The position numbers and the translations under genes are program-made. The notes below the pieces were generated by a model. It did no database searches, had not been told where the DNA came from, and saw only the letters and a list, made by a program, of their open reading frames with translations. Shown here in pieces: positions 23,091 through 38,200 of a DNA stretch of 64,000 nucleotides. Location of the stretch: positions 112,086,838-112,150,837 of the forward strand of contig OY282558.1 of the NCBI GenBank assembly GCA_958295665.1, written 5' to 3'. Every line of letters begins with the position of its first letter. Within the stretch, counting starts at the first letter, position 1. The DNA comes from Tipula vernalis (Eukaryota; Arthropoda; Insecta; Diptera; Tipulidae).

Positions 23091-23270
23091 GTGATTTTCA
23101 TCAAATAGAATTTTCTATGAAATGCACGGAAATAATTATGGAATCTAAATACGCGTTGGCACAGCAGTTACAGGTACCTAGACCTATCATTAAAGTATCA
23201 AGGACAGAAATAGGAGCACAATTGCAGATTGTGGATTTTTATGGCTCTTAATCGACTGATGTATAGCTAG
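23091..23270 (+). repeat. First monomer of the array (left edge)
   Basis: An A-type monomer of 180 bp beginning exactly at GTGATTTTCA, preceded by CCATGATGAT, which is not satellite. It is close to consensus, so there is no gradient of degenerate copies at this edge. Confidence 0.85.
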
Positions 23271-26200
23271 GTGATTTTCAATGGAATCAAGGAACCTAAA
23301 TACTCGTCGGCATAAAAATTACAGGTCCGGAGGCCTATCATTAGAGGTATCAAGAACAGCAATCGGAGCACAATTGAAGATTGTGGATTTTTATAGCTCT
23401 GAATCGTCTGATCTATAGTAAGGTGAATTTCATCAAATCGAATTTTCTATGAAATGCACGGAAATAATTATGGAATCTAAATACGTGTTGACACAGCAGT
23501 TACAGGTCCATAGACCTGTCATTAAAGGTATCCATAACAGATATCGGAGCACAATTCCAGATTTTGGATTTTTATAACTCTGAATCGTCTGATCTATAGT
23601 AAGGTGAATTTCATCAAATCGAATTTTCTATGAAATGCACGGAAATAATTATGGAATCTAAATACGCGTTGGCACAGCATTTTCAGGTCTATAGACCTGT
23701 CATTAAAAATATCAAGAACAGAAATCGGAGCATAATTGCAGATTTTGGATTTTTATATCTCTGAATCGTCTGATCTATAGTAAGGTGATTTTCATTAAAT
23801 CGAATTTTCTATGAAATGCACGGAAATAATTATGGAATCTAAATACGCGTTGGCACAGCAGTTACAGGTCCCAAGACCTGTCATTAGAGGTATCGAGAAC
23901 AAATATAAAGTCACAATTGCAAATTTTGGATTTGTATACCTCTGAATCGTCTGATCTATAGTAAGGTGATTTTCATCAAATCGAATTTTCTATGAAATGC
24001 ACGGAAATAATTATGGAATCTAAATACGCGTTAACACAGCATTTACAGGTATATAGACCTGTCATTAAAGGTATCAAGGACAGAAATAGGAACACAATTG
24101 CAGATTGTGGATTTTTATGGCTCTTTATCGACTGATGTATAGCAAGGTGATTTTCAATGGAATCAAGAAACCTAAATACTCGTCGGCATAAAAATTAAAG
24201 GTCCTGAGGCCTATCATTAGAGGTACCAAGAACAGCAATCGGAGCACAATTGCAGATTGTGGATTTTTATAGCTCTGAATCGGCTGATCTAAGGTGGGGA
24301 AAGGTGATTTTCATCAAATCGAATTTTCTATGAAATGCACGGAAATAATTATGGAATTTAACTACGCGTTGGCACAGCAGTTACAGGTACCTAGACCTAT
24401 CGTTAAAGTTATCAAGAACAGAAATCGGAGCACAATTGAAGATTGTGGATTTTTATCGCTCTGAATCGTCTGATTTATATTAAGGTGATTTTCGTCAAAT
24501 CGAATTTTCTATGAAATGCACGGAAATAATTATGGAATCTAAATACGCGTTAGCACAGCATTTACAGGTCCATAGACCTGTCATCAAAGGTATCAAGGAC
24601 AGAAATAGGAACACAATTGCAGATTGTGGATTTTTATGGCTCTTTATCGACTGATGTATAGCAAGGTGATTTTCAATGGAATCAAGGAACCTAAATACTC
24701 GTCGGCATAAAAATTAAAGTTCCTGAGGCCTATCATTAGAGGTATCAAGAACAGCAATCGGAGCACAATTGCAGATTGTGGATTTTTATAGCTCTGAATC
24801 GTCTGATCTAAGGTGAGGAAAGGGGATTTTCATCAAATCGAAATTACTATGCAATGCACGTAAATAAAAAGGAAATCTAAATACGCGTTGGCACAGCAGT
24901 TACAGGTAACTAGACCTATCGTTAAAGTATCAAGAACAGAAATCGGAGCACAATTGAAGATTGTGGATTTTTATAGCTCTGAATCGTCTGATTTATATTA
25001 AGGTGATTTTCATCAAATCGAATTTTCTATGAAATGAATGGAAATAATTATGGAATCTAAATACGCGTTAGCACAGGAGTTACAGGTATCTAGACCTGTC
25101 ATTAAAGGTATCAAAAACAGAAATCAGAGTACAATTGCAGATTTTGGATTTTTATGGCTCTTAATCGACTGATTTATAGCAAGGTGATTTTCAATGGAAT
25201 CAAGGAACCTGAATACTCATCGGCATAAAAATTAAAGGTTCTGAGGCCTATCATTAGAGGTATCAAGAACAGCAATCGGAGCACAATTGCAGATTGTGGA
25301 TTTTTATAGCTCTGAATCGTTTGGTCTATAGTAAGGTGATTTTCATCAAATCGAATTTTCTATGAAATGAATGCACGGAAATAATTATGGAATCTAACTA
25401 CGCGTTGGCACATCGGTTACAGGTCCCTAGACCTGTCATTAAAGGTATAAATAACAGAAACCCGAGCTCAATTGCAGATTTTGGATTTTTATGGCTCTTA
25501 ATCGACTGATGTATAGTAAGGTGATTTTCATCAAATCGAATTTTCTATGAAATGCACGGAAATAATTATGGAATCTAAATACGCGTTGGCACAGCAGTTA
25601 CAGATCCCTAGACCTATCATTTATGGCATCAAGGATAGAAATCCGAGCTCAATTGCAGATTTTGGATTTTTATGGCTCTTAATCGACTGATGTATAGTAA
25701 GGTGATTTTCATCAAATCGAATTTTCTATGAAATGCACGGAAATAATTATGGAATCTAAATACGCGTTGGCACATCAGTTACAGGTCCCTAGACCTGTCA
25801 TTAAAGGTATGAATAACAGAAATCCGAGCTCAATTGCAGATTTTGGATTTTTATGGCTCTTAATCGACTGATGTATAGTAAGGTGATTTTCATCAAATAG
25901 AATTTTCTATGAAATGCACGGAAATAATTATGGAATCTAAATACGCGTTTACACATTAGTTGCAGGTCCCAAGACCTGCCATTTAAGGTATCAATAACAG
26001 AAATCCGAGCTCAATTGCAGATTTTGGATTTTTATGGCTCTTATTCGACTGATGTATAGTAAGGTGATTTTCAATGGAATCAAGGAACCTGAATACTCGT
26101 GGGCATAAAAATTAAAGGTCCTGAGGCCTATAGTTTGAGGTATCAAGAACAGCAATCGGAGCACAATTGAAGATTGTTGATTTTTATGGCTCTTAATCGA

Positions 26201-29200
26201 CTGATGTATAGTAAGGTGATTTTCATCAAATCGAATTTTCTATGAAATGCACGGAAATAATTATGGAATTTAAATACGCGTTGGCACATCAGTTACATGT
26301 AACTAGACCTGTCATTAAAGGTATCAATAACAGAAATCCGAGCTCAATTGCAGATTTTGGATTTTTATAGCTCTGAATCGTCTGATCTATAGTAAGGTGA
26401 TTTTCATTAAATCGAATTTTCTATGAAATGCACGGAAATAATTATGGAATCTAAATACGTGTTGACACAGCAGTTACAGGTCCATAGACCTGTCATTAAA
26501 GGTATCCATAACAGATATCGGAGCACAATTCCAGATTTTGGATTTTTATAACTCTGAATCGTCTGATCTATAGTAAGGTGAATTTCATCAAATCGAATTT
26601 TCTATGAAATGCACGGAAATAATTATGGAATCTAAATACGCGTTGGCACAGCATTTTCAGGACTAAAGACCTGTCATTAAAGATATCAAGAACAGAAATC
26701 GGAGCACAATTGCAGATTTTGGATTTTTATATCTCTGAATCGTCTGATCTATAGTAAGGTGATTTTCATTAAATCGAATTTTCTATGAAATGCACGGAAA
26801 TAATTATGGAATCTAAATACGCGTTAACACAGCATTTACAGGTTCATAGACCTGTCATTAAAGGTATCAAGGACAGAAATAGGAGCACAAATGCAGATTG
26901 TGGATTTTTATGGCTCTTAATCGACTGATGTATAGCAAGGTGATTTTCAATGGAATCAAGAAACCTAAATACTCGTCGGCATAAAAATTAAAGGTCCTGA
27001 GGCCTATCATTAGAGGTATCAAGAACAGCAATCGGAGCACAATTGCAGATTGTGGATTTTTATAGCTCTGAATCGTCTGATCTAAGGTGAGGAAAGGGGA
27101 TTTTCATCAAATCGAAATTACTATGCAATGCACGTAAATAAAAAGAAAATCTAAATACGCGTTGGCACAGCAGTTACAGGTACCTAGACCTATCGTTAAA
27201 GGTATCAAGAACAGAAATCGGAGCACAATTGAAGATTGTGGATTTTTATAGCTCTGAATCGTCTGATTTATATTAAGGTGATTTTCATCAAATCGAATTT
27301 TCTATGAAATGAATGGAAATAATTATGGAATCTAAATACGCGTTAGCACAGGAGTTACAGGTATCTAGACCTGTCATTAAAGGTATCAAAAACAGAAATC
27401 AGAGCACAATTGCAGATTTTGGATTTTTATGGCTCTTAATCGTCTGATTTATAGCAAGATGATTTTCAATGGAATCAAGGAACCTGAATACTCATCGGCA
27501 TAAAAATTAAAGGTTCTGAGGCCTATCATTAGAGGTATCAAGAACAGCAATCGGAGCACAATTGCAGATTGTGGATTTTTATAGCTCTGAATCGTTTGGT
27601 CTATAGTAAGGTGATTTTCATCAAATCGAATTTTCTATGAAATGAATGCACGGAAATAATTATGGAATCTAACTACGCGTTGGCACATCAGTTACAGGTC
27701 CCTAGACCTGTCATTAAAGGAATAAATAACAGAAACCCGAGCTCAATTGCAGATTTCGGATTTTTATGGCTCTTAATCGACTGATGTATAGTAAGGTGAT
27801 TTTCATCAAATCGAATTTTCTATGAAATGCACGGAAATAATTATGGAATCTAAATACGCGTTGGCACATCAGTTACAGGTCCCTAGACCTGTCATTAAAG
27901 GTATGAATAACAGAAATCCGAGCTCAATTGCAGATTTTGGATTTTTATGGCTCTTAATCGACTGATGTATAGTAAGGTGATTTTCATCAAATAGAATTTT
28001 CTATGAAATGCACGGAAATAATTATGGAATCTAAATACGCGTTGGCACATTAGTTGCAGGTCCCAAGACCTGCCATTTAAGGTATCAATAACAGAAATCC
28101 GAGCTCAATTGCAGATTTTGGATTTTTATGGCTCTTATTCGACTGATGTATAGTAAGGTGATTTTCAATGGAATTAAGGAACCTGAATACTCGTGGGCAT
28201 AAAAATTAAAGGTCCTGAGGCCTATAGTTTGAGGTATCAAGAACAGCAATCGGAGCACAATTGAAGATTGTTGATTTTTATGGCTCTTAATCGACTGATG
28301 TATATTTTCATCAAATCGAATTTTCTATGAAATGCACGGAAATAATTATGGAATTTAAATACGCGTTGGCACATCAGTTACATGTAACTAGACCTGTCAT
28401 TAAAGGTATCAATAACAGAAATCCGAGCTCAATTGCAGATTTTGGATTTTTATGGCTCTTAATCGACTGATGTATAGTAAGGTGATTTTCATCAAATCGA
28501 ATTTTCTATGAAATGCACGGAAATAATTATGGAATCTAAATACGCGTTAGCACATCAGTTACAGATCCCTAGACCTGTCATTAAAAATATCTAAGATAGA
28601 AATCCGAGCTCAATTGCAGATTTTGGATTTGTATGGCTCTTAATCGACTGATGTATAGTAAGGTGATTTTCATCAAATAGAATTTTCTATGAAATGCACG
28701 GAAATAATTATGGAATCTAAATACGCGTTGGCACATCAGTTACAGGTCCCTAGACCTGTCATTAAAGGTATCAATAACAGAAATTCGAGCTCAATTGCAG
28801 ATTTTGGATTTTTATACCTCTGAATCGTCTGATCTATAGTAAGGTGATTTTCATCAAATCGAATTTTCTATGAAATGCACGGAAATAATTATGGAATCTA
28901 AATACGCGTTAGCACAGCATTTACAGGTCCATAGACCTGTCATTAAAGGTATCAAGGACAGAAATAGGAACACAATTGCAGATTGTGGATTTTTATGGCT
29001 CTTTATCGACTGATGTATAGCAAGGTGATTTTCAATGGAATCAAGGAACCTAAATACTCGTCGGCATAAAAATTAAAGATCCTAAGGCTTATCATTAGAG
29101 GTATCAAGAACAGCAATCGGAGCACAATTGAAGATTGTGGATTTTTATAGCTCTGAATCGTCTGATTTATAGTAAGGTGATTTTCATCAAATCGAATTTT

Positions 29201-32200
29201 CTATGAAATGCATGGAAATAATTATGGAATCTAAATACGCGTTGGCACAGCAGTTTCAGGTCCCTAGACCTGTCATTAGAGGTATAAAAAGCAGAAATCT
29301 GAGCACAATTGCAGATTTTGGATTTTTATAACTCTGAATCGTCTGATCTATACTAAGGTGATTTTCATCAAATCGAATTTTCTATGAAATGCACGGAAAT
29401 AATTGTGGAATTTAAATACGCGTTAACACAGCATTTACAGGTCCATATACCTGTCAATAAAGGTATCAAGGACAGAAATAGGAGCACAACTGCAGATTGT
29501 GGATTTTTATGGCTCTTAATCGACTGATGTATAGTAAGGTGATTTTCAATGGAATCAAGGAACCTAAATACTCGTCAGCATAAAAATTAAAGGTCCTGAG
29601 CCCTATCATTAGAGGGATCAAGAACAGCAATCGGAGCACAATTGAAGATTGTGGATTTTTATAGCTCTGAATCGTCTGATCTATAGTATGGTGATTTTTA
29701 TCAAATCGAATTTTCTATGAAATGCACGGAAATAATTATGGAATCTAAATACGCGTTGGCACATCAGTTACAGATCCCTAGACCTATCATTAAAGGTATC
29801 AAGGATAGAAATCCGAGCTCAATTGCATATTTTGGATTTTTATGACTCTTAATCGACTGATTGATTGAGTGCGTTGACACATCAGTTACAGATCCCTAAA
29901 CCTGTCATTAAAGGTATTAATAACAGAAATCCGAGCTCAATTGCAGATTTTTGATTTTTATGGCTCTTAATCGACTGATGTATAGTAAGGTGATTTTCAA
30001 TGGAATCAAGGAACCTAAATACTCGTCAACATAAAAATTAAAGGTCCCGAGGCCTATAATTTGAGGTATCAAGAACAGCAATCGGAGCACAATTGAAGAT
30101 TGTGGATTTTTATGGCTCTTAATCGACTGATGTATAGTACGATGATTTTCATCAAATCGAATTTTCTATGAAATGCACGGAAATAATTATGGAATCTAAA
30201 TACGCGTTGGTACATCAGTTACAGGTTCATAGACCTGTCATTAAAGGTATCAAGGACAGAAATAGGAGCACAATTGCAGATTGTGGATTTTTATGGCTCT
30301 TAATCGACTGATGTATATAGCAAGGTGATTTTCAATGGAATCAAGGAACCTAAATACTTGTCAGCATAAAAATTAAAGGTCCTGAGTCATATCATTAGAA
30401 GTATCAAGAACAGCAATCGGAGCACAATTGAAGATTGTGGATTTTTATAGCTCTGAATCGTCTGATTTATAGTAAGGTGATTTTCATCAAATCGAATTTT
30501 CTATGAAATGCATGGAAATAATTATGGAATCTAAATACGCGTTGGCACAGCAGTTTCAGGTCCCTAGACCTGTCATTAGAGGTATAAAGAGCAGAAATCT
30601 GAGCTCAATTGAAGATTGTGGATTTTTATAGCTCTGAATAGTATGATTTATAATGAGGTGAGTTTCATCATATCGAATTTACTATGAAATGCACGGAAAT
30701 AATTATGGAATCTAAATACGCGTTAGCACAGCATTTACAGGTCCATAGACCTGTCATTAAAGGTATCAAGGATAGAAATCCGAGCTCAATTGCATATTTT
30801 GGATTTTTATGACTCTTAATCGACTGATTTATTGAGTGCGTTGACACATCAGTTACAGATCCCTAAACCTGTCATTAAAGGTATTAATAACAGAAATCCG
30901 AGCTCAATTGCAGATTTTTGGTTTTTATGGCTCTTAATCGACTGATGTATAGTGAGGTGATTTTCAATGGAATCAAGGAACCTAAATACTCGTCAACATA
31001 AAAATTAAAGGTCCCGAGGCCTATAATTTGAGGTATCAAGAACAGCAATCGGAGCACAATTGAAGATTGTGGATTTTTATGGCTCTTAATCGACTGATGT
31101 ATAGTACGATGATTTTCATCAAATCGAATTTTCTATGAAATGCACGGAAATAATTATAGAATCTAAATACGCGTTGGCACATCAGTTATAGGTCCCTAGA
31201 CCTGTCATTAAAGGTATAAATAACAGAAACAAGAGCTCAATTGCAGATTTTGGATTTTTATGGCTCTTAATCGACTGATGTATAGTAAGGTGATTTTCAT
31301 CAAATCGAATTTTCTATGAAATGCACGGAAATAATTATGGAATCTAAATACGCGTTGTCACATCAGTTACAGGTCCCTAGACCTGTCATTAAAGGTATGA
31401 ATAACAGAAATCCGAGCTCAATTGGAGATTTTGGATTTTTATGGCTCTTAATCGACTGATGTAAAGTAAGGTGATTTTCATAAAATCGAATTTTCTATGA
31501 AATGCACGGAAATAATTATGGAATCTAAATACGCGTTGGCACAGCAGTTACAGATCCCTAGACCTGTCATTAAAGGTATCAAGGATAGAAATCCGAGCTC
31601 AATTGCAGATTTTGGATTTTTATGGCTCTTAATCGACTGATGTATAGTAAGGTGATTTTCATCAAATAGAATTTTCTATGAAATGCACGGAAATAATTAT
31701 GGAATCTAAATACGCGTTGGCACATCAGTTGCAGGTCCCAGGACCTGCCATTTAAGGTATCAATAACAGAAATCCGAGCTCAATTGCAGATTTTGGATTT
31801 GTATGGCTCTTAATCGACTGATGTATAGTAAGGTGATTTTCAATGGAATCAAGGAACCTAAATACTCGACGGCATAAAAATTAAGTTCCTGAGGCCTATA
31901 ATTTGAGGTATCAAGAACAGCAATCGGAGCACAATTGAAGATTGTGGATTTTTAAGGCTCTTAATCGACTGATGTATAGTAAGGTGATTTTCATCAAATC
32001 GAATTTTCTATGAAATGCACGGAAATAATTATGGAATCTAAATACGCGTTGGCACATCAGTTACAGGTCCCTAGACCTGTCATTAAAGGTATCAATAACA
32101 GAAATCCGAGCTCAATTGCAGATTTTGGATTTTTATGGCTCTTATACGACTGATGTATAGTAAGGTGATTTTCAATGGAATCAAGGAACCTAAATACTCG

Positions 32201-35200
32201 TCGGCATAAAAATAAAAGGTCCTGATGCCTATAATTTGAGGTATCAAGAACAGCAATCGGAGCACAATTGAAGATTGTGGATTTTTATGGCTCTTAATCG
32301 ACTGATGTATAGTAAGGTGATTTTCATCAAATCGAATTTTCTATGAAATGCACGGAAATAATTATGGAATCTAAATACGCGTTGGCACATCAGTTACAGA
32401 TTCCTAGACCTGTCATTAAAGGTATCAATAACAGAAAACCGAGCTCAATTGCAGATTTTGGATTTTTATGGCTCTTATTCGACTGATGTATAGTATGGTG
32501 ATTTTCAATGGAATCAAGGAACCTGAATACTCGTGGGCATAAAAATTAAAGGCCCTGAGGCCTATAGTTTGAGGTATCAAGAACAGCAATCGGAGCACAA
32601 TTGAAGATTGTGGATTTTTATGGCTCTTAATCGACTGATGTATAGTAAGGTGATTTTCATCAAATCGGATTTTCTATGAAATGCACGGAAATAATTATGG
32701 AATCTAAATACGCGTTGGCACATCAGTTACAGATCCCTAGACCTGTCATTAAAGGTATCAATAACAGAAATCGGAGCTCAATTGCAGATTTTGGATTTTT
32801 ATGGCTCTTAATCGACTGATGTATAGTAAGGTGATTTTCAATGGAATCAAGGAACCTAAATACTCGACGGCATAAAAATTAAGTTCCTGAGGCCTATAAT
32901 TTGAGGTATCAAGAACAGCAATCGGAGCACAATTGAAGATTGTGGATTTTTATGGCTCTTAATCGACTGATGTAAGGTGATTTTCATCAAATCGAATTTT
33001 CTATGAAATGCACGGAAATAATTATGGAATCTAAATACGCGTTGGCACATCAGTTACAGATCCCTAGACCTGTCATTAAAGGTATCAATAACAGAAATCC
33101 GAGCTCAATTGCAGATTCTGGATTTTTATGGCTCTTAATCGACTGATGATCAAATCGAATTTTCTATGAAATGCACGGAAATAATTATGGATTCTAAATA
33201 CGCGTTGGCACATCAGTTACAGGTCCTTAGACCTGTCATTAAAGGTATCAATAACCGAAATCCAAGCTCAATTGCAGATTTTTGATTTTTATGGCTCTTG
33301 ATCGACTGATGTATAGTAAGGTGATTTTCATCAAATCGAATTTTCTATGAAATGCACGGAAATAATTATGGAATTTTAATACGCGTTGGCACATCAGTTA
33401 CAGATCCCTAGACCTGTCATTAAAGGTATCAATAACAGAAATCCGAGCTCAATTGCAGATTTTGGATTTTTATGGCTCTTAATCGACTGATGTGTAGTAA
33501 GGTGATTTTCAATGGAATCAAGGAACCTAAATACTCGACGGCATAAAAATTAAGTTCCTGAGGCCTATAATTTGAGGTATCAAGAACAGCAATCGGAGCA
33601 CAATTGAAGATTGTGGATTTTTATGGCTCTTAATCGACTGATGTAAGGTGATTTTCATCAAATCGAATTTTCTATGAAATGCACGGAAATAATTATGGAA
33701 TCTAAATACGCGTTGGCACATCAGTTACAGATCCCTAGACCTGTCATTAAAGGTATCAATAACAGAAATCCGAGCTCAATTGCAGATTTTGGATTTTTAT
33801 GGCTCTTAATCGACTGATGTATAGTAAGGTGATTTTCATCAAATCGAATTTTCTATGAAATGCACGGAAATAATTATGGATTCTAAATACGCGTTGGCAC
33901 ATCAGTTACAGGTCCTTAGACCTGTCATTAAAGGTATCAATAACCGAAATCCAAGCTCAATTGCAGATTTTTGATTTTTATGGCTCTTGATCGACTGATG
34001 TATAGTAAGGTGATTTTCATCAAATCGAATTTTCTATGAAATGCACGGAAATAATTATGGAATTTTAATACGCGTTGGCACATCAGTTACAGATCCCTAG
34101 ACCTGTCATTAAAGGTATCAATAACAGAAATCCGAGCTCAATTGCAGATTTTGGATTTTTATGGCTCTTAATCGACTGATGTATAGTAAGGTGATTTTCA
34201 ATGGAATCAAGGAACCTAAATACTCGACGGCATAAAAATTAAAGTTCCTGAGGCCTATCATTAGAGGTATCAAGAACAGCAATCGGAGCACAATTGCAGA
34301 TTGTGGATTTTTATAGCTCTGAATCGTCTGATCTAAGGTGAGGAAAGGGGATTTTTATCAAATCGAAATTACTATGCAATGCACGTAAATAAAAAGGAAA
34401 TCTAAATACGCGTTGGCACAGCAGTTACAGGTAACTAGACCTATCGTTAAAGGTATCAAGAACAGAAATCGGAGCACAATTGAAGATTGTGGATTTTTAT
34501 AGCTCTGAATCGTCTGATTTATATTAAGGTGATTTTCATCAAATCGAATTTTCTATGAAATGAATGGAAATAATTATGGAATCTAAATACGCGTTAGCAC
34601 AGGAGTTACAGGTATCTAGACCTGTCATTAAAGGTATCAAAAACAGAAATCAGAGCACAATTGCAGATTTTGGATTTTTATGGCTCTTAATCGACTGATT
34701 TATAGCAAAGTGATTTTCAATGGAATCAAGGAACCTGAATACTCATCTGCATAAAAATTAAAGGTTCTGAGGCCTATCATTAGAGGTATCAAGAACAGCA
34801 ATCGGAGCACAATTGCAGATTGTGGATTTTTATAGCTCTGAATCGTTTGGTCTATAGTAAGGTGATTTTCATCAAATCGAATTTTCTATGAAATGAATGC
34901 ACGGAAATAGTTATGGAATCTAACTACGCGTTGGCACATCAGTAACAGGTCCCTAGACCTGTCATTAAAGGTATAAATAACAGAAACATGAGCTCAATTG
35001 CAGATTTTGGATTTTTATGGCTCTTAATCGACTGATGTATAGTAAGGTGATTTTCATCAAATCGAATTTTCTATGAAATGCACGGAAATAATTATGGAAT
35101 CTAAATACGCGTTGGCACACCAGTTACAGGTCCCTAGACCTGTCATTAAAGGTATGAATAACAGAAATCCGAGCTCAATTGCAGATTTTGGATTTTTATG

Positions 35201-38200
35201 GCTCTTAATCGTCTGATCTATAGTAAGGTGATTTTCATCAAATCGAATTTTCTATGAAATGCACGGAAATAATTCTGGAATCTAAATACGCGTTAGCACA
35301 GCATTTACAGGTATATAGACCTGTCATTAAAGGTATCAAGGACAGAAATAGGAACACAATTGCAGATTGTGGATTTTTATGGCTCTTTATCGACTGATGT
35401 ATAGCAAGGTGATTTTCAATGGAATCAAGGAACCTAAATACTCGTCGGCATAAAAATTAAAGATCCTAAGGCTTATCATTAGAGGTATCAAGAACAGCAA
35501 TCGGAGCACAATTGAAGATTGTGGATTTTTATAGCTCTGAATCGTCTGATTTATAGTAAGGTGATTTTCATCAAATCGAATTTTCTATGAAATGCATGGA
35601 AATAATTATGGAATCTAAATACGCGTTGGCACAGCAGTTTCAGGTCCCTAGACCTGTCATTAGAGGTATAAAAAGCAGAAATCTGAGCACAATTGCAGAT
35701 TTTGGATTTTTATAACTCTGAATCGTCTGATCTATACTAAGGTGATTTTCATCAAATCGAATTTTCTATGAAATGCACGGAAATAATTGTGGAATTTAAA
35801 TACGCGTTAACACAGCATTTACAGGTCCATATACCTGTCAATAAAGGTATCAAGGACAGAAATAGGAGCACAACTGCAGATTGTGAATTTTTATGGCTCT
35901 TAATCGACTGATGTATAGTAAGGTGATTTTCAATGGAATCAAGGAACCTAAATACTCGTCAGCATAAAACTTAAAGGTCCTGAGCCCTATCATTAGAGGG
36001 ATCAAGAACAGCAATCGGAGCACAATTGAAGATTGTGGATTTTTATAGCTCTGAATCGTCTGATCTATAGTATGGTGATTTTTATCAAATCGAATTTTCT
36101 ATGAAATGCACGGAAATAATTATGGAATCTAAATACGCGTTGGCACATCAGTTACAGATCCCTAGACCTGTCATTAAAGGTATCAAGGATAGAAATCCGA
36201 GCTCAATTGCATATTTTGGATTTTTATGACTCTTTTCGACTGATTGATTGAGTGCGTTGACACATCAGTTACAGATCCCTAAACCTGTCATTAAAGGTAT
36301 TAATAACAGAAATCCGAGCTCAATTGCAGATTTTTGATTTTTATGGCTCTTAATCGACTGGTGTATAGTAAGGTGATTTTCAATGGAATCAAGGAACCTA
36401 AATACTCGTCAACATAAAAATTAAAGGTCCCGAGGCCTATAATTTGAGGTATCAAGAACAGCAATCGGAGCACAATTGAAGATTGTTGATTTTTATGGCT
36501 CTTAATCGACTGATGTATAGTACGATGATTTTCATCAAATCGAATTTTCTATGAAATGCACGGAAATAATTATGGAATCTAAATACGCGTTAGCACAGCA
36601 TTTACAGGTCCATAGACCTGTCATTAAAGGTATCAAGGACAGAAATAGGAGCACAATTGCAGATTGTGGATTTTTATGGCTCTTAATCGACTGATGTATA
36701 TAGCAAGGAGATTTTCAATGGAATCAAGGAACCTAAATACTTGTCAGCATAAAAATTAAAGGTCTTGAGTCATATCATTAGAAGTATCAAGAACAGCAAT
36801 CGGAGCACAATTGTAGATTGTGGATTTTTATAGCTCTGAATCGTCTGATCTATAGTAAGGTGATTTTTATCAAATCGAATTTTCTATGAAATGCATGGAA
36901 ATAATTATGGAATCTAAATACGCGTTGGCACAGCAGTTTCAGGTCCCTAGACCTGTCATTAGAGGTATAAAGAGCAGAAATCTGAGCTCAATTGAAGATT
37001 GTGGATTTTTATAGCTCTGAATAGTCTGATTTATAATGAGGTGAGTTTCATCAAATCGAGTTTACTATGAAATGCACGGAAATAATTATGGAATCTAAAT
37101 ACGCGTTAGCACAGCATTTACAGGTCCATAGACCTGTCATTAAAGGTATCAAGGACAGAAATAGGAGCACAATTGCAGATTGTGGATTTTTATGGCTCTT
37201 AATCGACTGATGTATATAGCAAGGTGATTTTAAATGGAATCAAGGAACCTAAATACTCGTCAGCATAAAAATTAAAGGTCCTGAGCCCTATCATTAGAGG
37301 GATCAAGAACAGCAATCGGAGCACAATTGAAGATTGTGGATTTTTATAGCTCTGAATCGTCTGATCTATAGTAAGGTGATTTTTATCAAATCGAATTTTC
37401 TATGAAATGTACGGAAATAATTATGGAATCTAAATACGCGTTGGCACATCAGTTACAGATCCCTAGACCTGTCATTAAAGGTATCAAGGATAGAAATCCG
37501 AGCTCAATTGCATATTTTGGATTTTTATGGCTCTTAATCGACTGATTTATTGAGTGCGTTGACACATCAGTTACAGATCCCTAAACCTGTCATTAAAGGT
37601 ATTAATAACAGAAATCCGAGCTCAATTGCAGATTTTTGATTTTTATGGCTCTTAATCGACTGGTGTATAGTAAGGTGATTTTCAATGGAATCAAGGAACC
37701 TAAATACTCGTCAACATAAAAATTAAAGGTCCCGAGGCCTATAATTTGAGGTATCAAGAACAGCAATCGGAGCACAATTGAAGATTGTGGATTTTTATGG
37801 CTCTTAATCGACTGATGTATAGTACGATGATTTTCATCAAATCGAATTTTCTATGAAATGCACGGAAATAATTATAGAATCTAAATACGCGTTGGCACAT
37901 CAGTTATAGGTCCCTAGACCTGTCATTAAAGGTATAATTAACAGAAACCCGAGCTCAATTGCAGATTTTGGATTTTTATGGCTCTTAATCGACTGATGTA
38001 TAGTAAGGTGATTTTCATCAAATCGAATATTCAATGAAATGCACGGAAATAATTATGGAATCTAAATACGCGTTGGCACAGCAGTTACAGATCCCTAGAC
38101 CTGTCATTAAAGGTATCAAGGATAGAAATCCGAGCTCAATTGCAGATTTTGGATTTTTATGGCTCTTAATCGACTGAAGTATAGTAAGGTGATTTTCATC

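Noticed and set aside
32856..33050. Minus-strand frames beginning MCQRVFRFHNYF, found many times in the satellite
   Set aside because: They are the reverse translation of the A monomer (and B continuation), end at arbitrary monomer variants, and have no conserved start or stop.
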